A DNA stretch of 7,500 bases, taken from NCBI GenBank assembly GCA_011523485.1, contig WTGR01000197.1:1-7500 (forward strand), written 5' to 3'. Each line of letters opens with the position of its first letter. Positions within the stretch are counted from its first letter, which is position 1. The position numbers and the translations under genes were made by a program. The notes under the pieces are model-generated. The model worked only from the letters and a program-made list of their open reading frames with translations. It ran no database searches and was not told the DNA's origin. Positions 4,436 to 7,500 of this stretch are shown here, piece after piece. Source of the stretch: Acidobacteriota bacterium (GTDB lineage Bacteria > Acidobacteriota > Vicinamibacteria > Vicinamibacterales > UBA8438).

Positions 4436-7153
4436 CTATTCGCCTTGCCGGAGCATCCGGCGAAGCGCGTCGGCCAGGGCGCGGGCCGTTGCCGGACGCG
4501 ACGCACGCCGCGCCGTCAGCACGGAGGCCGCGAATCCGAGAACGGCCGGAGACGGCTCCGGACCGCTCTCCGGACGGGCACGGCCGGCGACGCGCTGACG
4601 CACAATGCGATCCGTAACCTCGCCGGTCCGGCCGCCGGCGAAGGGGTGCCGTCCCGACACCATCTCGTACAGCACCACGCACAGCGACCAGACGTCGTCG
4701 GCTTGCCCGGGCGGACGGCCGGAGAGCACCTCCGGCGAGCAGTACCGCGGGGTGCCGCCCACCAGCGCCGCGTCGTCCACTTCTCGAGACAGACCGAAGT
4801 CGAGCAGTTTCGGCGAGCCGTCCGCCGTGAACCCGATGTTGCTCGGCTTGATGTCCCGATGCAGGTAACCCGCATCGTGCAGGGCCGCGAGCGCGCCGGC
4901 GAGGGTGGCGATGACGGCCGCCGCCCGGGCCGCGGGCACGGGGCCGTCCCGGAGCCGGTCCGCGAGCGTGCCGCCGGCGAGGAACTCGACGACGAGGAAC
5001 GAGCGGCCCCGCCAGAACTCGACGTCGTAGATCTGGGCCGCGGCCGGATGCGTCACCGAGGCCATGGTCCACGCTTCCGGTCGCAACGCCATCAGCCGCC
5101 GCACCGATCTCCCCGACAGCGTCTTGACCGCCACGTCGCGCTGCAGCCGAAGGTCGCGCGCGAGGTACACCTCCCCGGCGCCGCCGGCTCCCAGGCGCCT
5201 GGTCAGGCGGTACTTGCCCGCCAGAAGCGCCGGCGCCTCCGCCCCGACGTAGTCCGCGCCGCAGCCGCACGCAGCCGGCTCGCCGGACGCCGTCAGGCTG
5301 CCGCACGCCGGGCACGCGCACGCCGGCGTCGCCTCCGGCGGTCCGGCCGCCGGCGCGCCGAGCGAGCGCAGGCGCGCCAGCGCAAGCCCGGCGGCCGCCG
5401 CCAACGCTTCGAGGAAGGGAACGTCCACCGGCCGCACGATCCGGTCGTCGAAGCGCCGGCCGACGACCAGCACGCCGGTGACCTGTGCGCCCGGACCGAG
5501 AACCGCCACCACGGTATCGGCGCCCGTCTCGGCAACCCATGCCGCATCGTCTTGCGGCAGCAGGTCGAACAGCGACGTCGCGTCGCCCGGATGGACGCGC
5601 AACGACCCGCCGGCGCGTTCCAGCATGTGCACGATGGCCGACGCACGCGACACCGGCGGCATCGCGGCGTCCGGCGCGCGATAGTCCTGGGAGGCCGCTT
5701 CCGTCTCGCTCTCGACCAGCAGGGTGGCCGGCGAGCCGCAGACCTGGTCGATCGTGCGGGTCAGCGTCCGGCCGATCGCCCTGGTCTGCGATACCTGGGC
5801 CAGGGCCGCCGCCGCCGTGGCAAGGGCCCGCCGCTGATCCGCCGTTTCGGGATAGACCCAGGTATCGAGGCGGATCAGCAGCCGCTCGCGCACCACGACG
5901 ACCAGCAGCAGGATCGCGGCCGCCGCGAACAGGGACTGGACGAGCGGGTCGCTGACGACGGCTCCCACCGGCCGCTCCGGACGACTCGCCAGGAGCCAGC
6001 CCAGCGCCACGGCCGGCGCCGCCGCCGACGCGCCGAGCAGGCCGCGACGCAGCAGGAGCCGCCGGTAGAACGCCCGCACCACCTCGCGCGGGTGGGGCAC
6101 GCGCACCGCGAGCGCCGAGTACCAGAGCAGCAGCATCCCGGGAAAGCGCAGCATCGCAATCAGCAGGACGTGCGGCGTCCATTCGAGATTGGTCAGCACG
6201 AACCCGGTCGAGAACGTCTCGATTACGTCGTAGACGACCGCCGACCCCACGTACAGCAGGAATCCGCCGCCGAACAGCAGGACCCGCCGCGCTTCATCGG
6301 CCGGCGCCGAGCGCGCGCGCAGCACGAGGACGGCGACCGCCGCCAGCGCCATCAGATTCCCGCCGGCGAGGGTGGCATCGAGGACCACGAAGAGGGCCGT
6401 GGTCCCGTAGCCCGCCCAGGCGAGGTGGAACGACAGCGCGCCCGCGGCGAAATTGAGGCAACCGATCGCCACGCTGACCGGCACCATGCGCCGCGTGAGA
6501 TCGTCGAGACGGGTGCGGCGGCGCACCCGGGGACACTCCCGCGCGAACGCCCACAGGAACGCCGGCGCGAACAGGAACGGCCACACGTAGAGGTAACCGA
6601 GCAGTACGGCCAGCGGCGGCGGATCGAGCAGGAAGCCTTCGACCCGGGGGACCGGAATCTCCCACAAGGAGGCCAGGAAGATATGCAGCGGGACCTGCGT
6701 GGCCTTCAGCAGAAAGTACGCGCCGAGGAGCCATGCCCGCCGGTCGCCGCGCCCGGCCAGCAGGAGGACGCATGCAGTGGTCGCGTGCCCGAGCACCAGG
6801 GTCGTCAGGAAAACGGCTATGTCGCCGTGCTCCCGGTGGTAGTCGTTCCATATCCACGGCAGCAGCAGCAGCGCCGCCGCCACCTCGAGGGCGGAGATCG
6901 CGACCATCGCACCGAGGAAACGGCGCACGAAGACCCCGGCGTACGGCTCGGAGCCGGTCGCGGCCGATCTCGCCGCCGGATGTCCCGGCGAGTGAGCCGA
7001 CGCGAAGGCGCGCGACAGCGCGCGCAGGTTCTCGAGCGCCCCCCGGCCAGCCGGCGTGGCGAGGCTCGCGCACCGGTCCCAGTGCACGTCCTGGCCCAAC
7101 GTGACGGCATCGATCGCGTCGGCGACTACCTCTTCCGGACCGTTGCTGGCCAT
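4436..7153 (-). CDS. Polytopic membrane Ser/Thr protein kinase with C-terminal kinase domain
   Basis: Predicted 905-residue inner-membrane protein. Residues 1-70 are soluble (VVADAIDAVTLGQDVHWDRC, then ALENLRALSRAF), resembling the short leader found in kinases encoded beside sigma factors. About ten hydrophobic segments follow between 78 and 422 (for example 78-99, 112-134, 180-203, 224-246, 291-313, 326-350, 404-422). Residues 440-597 look GAF-like, with a closing helix ALAAAAGLALARLR. A small cysteine cluster (CPAC 614-617, CGC 629-631) may bind zinc. The Hanks-type kinase occupies 648-900: glycine loop GAGGAGEV, Lys677 in VAVK, Glu693, HRDIKPSN (Asp767), DFG 785-787, SPE 806-808 and DVWSL, so it should be active. 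Most bacterial kinases of this class place the kinase first and the sensor after a single membrane helix; here the order is reversed. The start ATG lies inside the sigma-factor gene (28-bp overlap), with no strong ribosome site, suggesting translational coupling. The signal sensed and the substrates are unknown. Confidence 0.93.
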   Translation of the reverse strand: MASNGPEEVVADAIDAVTLGQDVHWDRCASLATPAGRGALENLRALSRAFASAHSPGHPAARSAATGSEPYAGVFVRRFLGAMVAISALEVAAALLLLPWIWNDYHREHGDIAVFLTTLVLGHATTACVLLLAGRGDRRAWLLGAYFLLKATQVPLHIFLASLWEIPVPRVEGFLLDPPPLAVLLGYLYVWPFLFAPAFLWAFARECPRVRRRTRLDDLTRRMVPVSVAIGCLNFAAGALSFHLAWAGYGTTALFVVLDATLAGGNLMALAAVAVLVLRARSAPADEARRVLLFGGGFLLYVGSAVVYDVIETFSTGFVLTNLEWTPHVLLIAMLRFPGMLLLWYSALAVRVPHPREVVRAFYRRLLLRRGLLGASAAAPAVALGWLLASRPERPVGAVVSDPLVQSLFAAAAILLLVVVVRERLLIRLDTWVYPETADQRRALATAAAALAQVSQTRAIGRTLTRTIDQVCGSPATLLVESETEAASQDYRAPDAAMPPVSRASAIVHMLERAGGSLRVHPGDATSLFDLLPQDDAAWVAETGADTVVAVLGPGAQVTGVLVVGRRFDDRIVRPVDVPFLEALAAAAGLALARLRSLGAPAAGPPEATPACACPACGSLTASGEPAACGCGADYVGAEAPALLAGKYRLTRRLGAGGAGEVYLARDLRLQRDVAVKTLSGRSVRRLMALRPEAWTMASVTHPAAAQIYDVEFWRGRSFLVVEFLAGGTLADRLRDGPVPAARAAAVIATLAGALAALHDAGYLHRDIKPSNIGFTADGSPKLLDFGLSREVDDAALVGGTPRYCSPEVLSGRPPGQADDVWSLCVVLYEMVSGRHPFAGGRTGEVTDRIVRQRVAGRARPESGPEPSPAVLGFAASVLTARRASRPATARALADALRRMLRQGE

Positions 7154-7500
7154 CGGGCGTCATGTTCCGGAGCGGGCATCGCGGCGAGGAGCCGCGCCAG
7201 GGCGCGCTGCACCGCCTTGCGCGCCGCGTCGGCGCTGGGCAGACGTTCCGTGAAGGCGAGCTGGCGGTAGTTGTAGCCAAGCTCCGCGCGACCGACGATG
7301 AGCCTTCTGTCACGAACGTTCAGTTGCTTCAGACCTTGCAGGTACCGTCTCCAGGCATCGTCGTCGATGAGTTGCGCGAACTGCGCGGTGGCGTCGTCGC
7401 CGAGTCGAAGCCGGTCATCCGGCGCGATAGCGCTCAGGCGATACACTGAGGTGGTCCCGGTTTTTCGGACCACTGCGTAAGGTGTATTCCAGAACCTCCG
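7126..7500 (-). CDS. Sigma-70-family RNA polymerase sigma factor, 3' part (region 4)
   Basis: The frame is open to the window edge and ends at TAG 7126; only the C-terminal part of a sigma factor is visible. The segment WRRYLQGLKQLNVRDRRLIV, followed by GRAELGYNYRQLAF and SADAARKAVQRALARLL, is a region-4 helix-turn-helix of the kind that recognises the -35 element, in the style of ECF-like sigma factors of Acidobacteria and Planctomycetes. Region 2, needed for core binding and -10 recognition, is not in the window. Residues encoded above about 7447 (reading R-F-W-N-T-P-Y-A-V-V-R-K-T-G-T-T-S) do not look like sigma sequence and coincide with a possible insertion-sequence end, so the gene may be truncated rather than merely cut by the window. 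A GTG at 7473 could start a 115-residue remnant. It overlaps the kinase gene by 28 bp; such sigma-kinase pairs are common in these phyla. Confidence 0.7.
   Translation of the reverse strand, partial: RRFWNTPYAVVRKTGTTSVYRLSAIAPDDRLRLGDDATAQFAQLIDDDAWRRYLQGLKQLNVRDRRLIVGRAELGYNYRQLAFTERLPSADAARKAVQRALARLLAAMPAPEHDARWPATVRKR
7447..7500. mobile_element. Possible terminal end of an IS3-family-like insertion sequence
   Basis: From 7447 the sequence reads TGAGGTGGTCCCGG, a T-run, then CGGACCAC. This style (TG start, a CCCGG-T-rich-CGGAC core) resembles terminal inverted repeats of IS3-family elements. It contains an internal 7-bp inverted repeat, GTGGTCC 7451-7457 with GGACCAC 7467-7473. The following AAGGTGTATTCC could be the leader before a transposase gene outside the window. 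Base composition drops here relative to the sigma gene. No transposase is visible, so this rests on pattern resemblance only; a plain hairpin inside or beside the sigma gene is the alternative. Confidence 0.35.

Noticed and set aside
4032..6182. 716-residue minus-strand open frame overlapping both kinases
   Set aside because: It runs in a different frame through the end of the Ser/Thr kinase and the start of the histidine kinase, with Ala/Gly/Arg-rich low-complexity translation. It contains no domain.
4355..7270. 971-residue plus-strand open frame
   Set aside because: It is antisense to the membrane kinase gene. The composition is extreme (Arg, Gln, Gly), with no hydrophobic core or domain, so it is a shadow frame.
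1..7500. CRISPR array, tRNA, rRNA or a defence island
   Set aside because: No regularly spaced repeats, cloverleaf or rRNA-like sequence was seen, and none of the genes matches a known defence family. The kinases fit ordinary signalling.

Overview
The window is high-GC bacterial DNA in which every credible gene lies on the minus strand. Abundant GC-rich third positions also produce long spurious open frames on the plus strand. Gene content suggests an environmental bacterium rich in signalling genes: a region-4 sigma factor overlapping a membrane Ser/Thr kinase, a soluble histidine kinase fused to its own response regulator, a DUF4189/peptidoglycan-binding secreted protein and a tail-collar-like protein. 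This mix is typical of Acidobacteriota, particularly Vicinamibacteria-like lineages. That placement is an inference from gene style, not from a marker gene.

Read in the direction of transcription, from high to low coordinates, the window begins with what may be the terminal inverted repeat of an insertion sequence (from about 7447 to the window edge), abutting the 3' part of a sigma-70-family gene (region 4, ending at 7126). The sigma gene overlaps by 28 bp the start of a 905-residue protein (4436-7153) with about ten membrane segments, a GAF-like region, a small cysteine cluster and a C-terminal, apparently active Ser/Thr kinase. A 135-bp gap follows, containing a perfect 9-bp direct repeat with 12-bp period. 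It precedes a 627-residue PAS-HisKA-HATPase-REC-winged-helix protein (2417-4300), a complete two-component system in one polypeptide.

The stretch 1797-2416 has no intact gene. It holds two coding-like but frame-broken stretches, either gene remnants or genes damaged by sequencing indels. Next come a small membrane-anchored protein with a phage tail-collar-like C-terminal domain (1287-1769), about 400 bp without a recognisable gene (885-1286), and a secreted DUF4189 plus peptidoglycan-binding protein (39-884).

Functionally, the right two thirds form a regulatory cluster: sigma factor and kinase are probably translationally coupled, and the one-piece two-component regulator may control its own promoter through the direct repeat. 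The left third encodes envelope-directed proteins. Nothing in the sequence ties the two parts into one operon. No tRNA, rRNA, CRISPR array or complete mobile element was seen.
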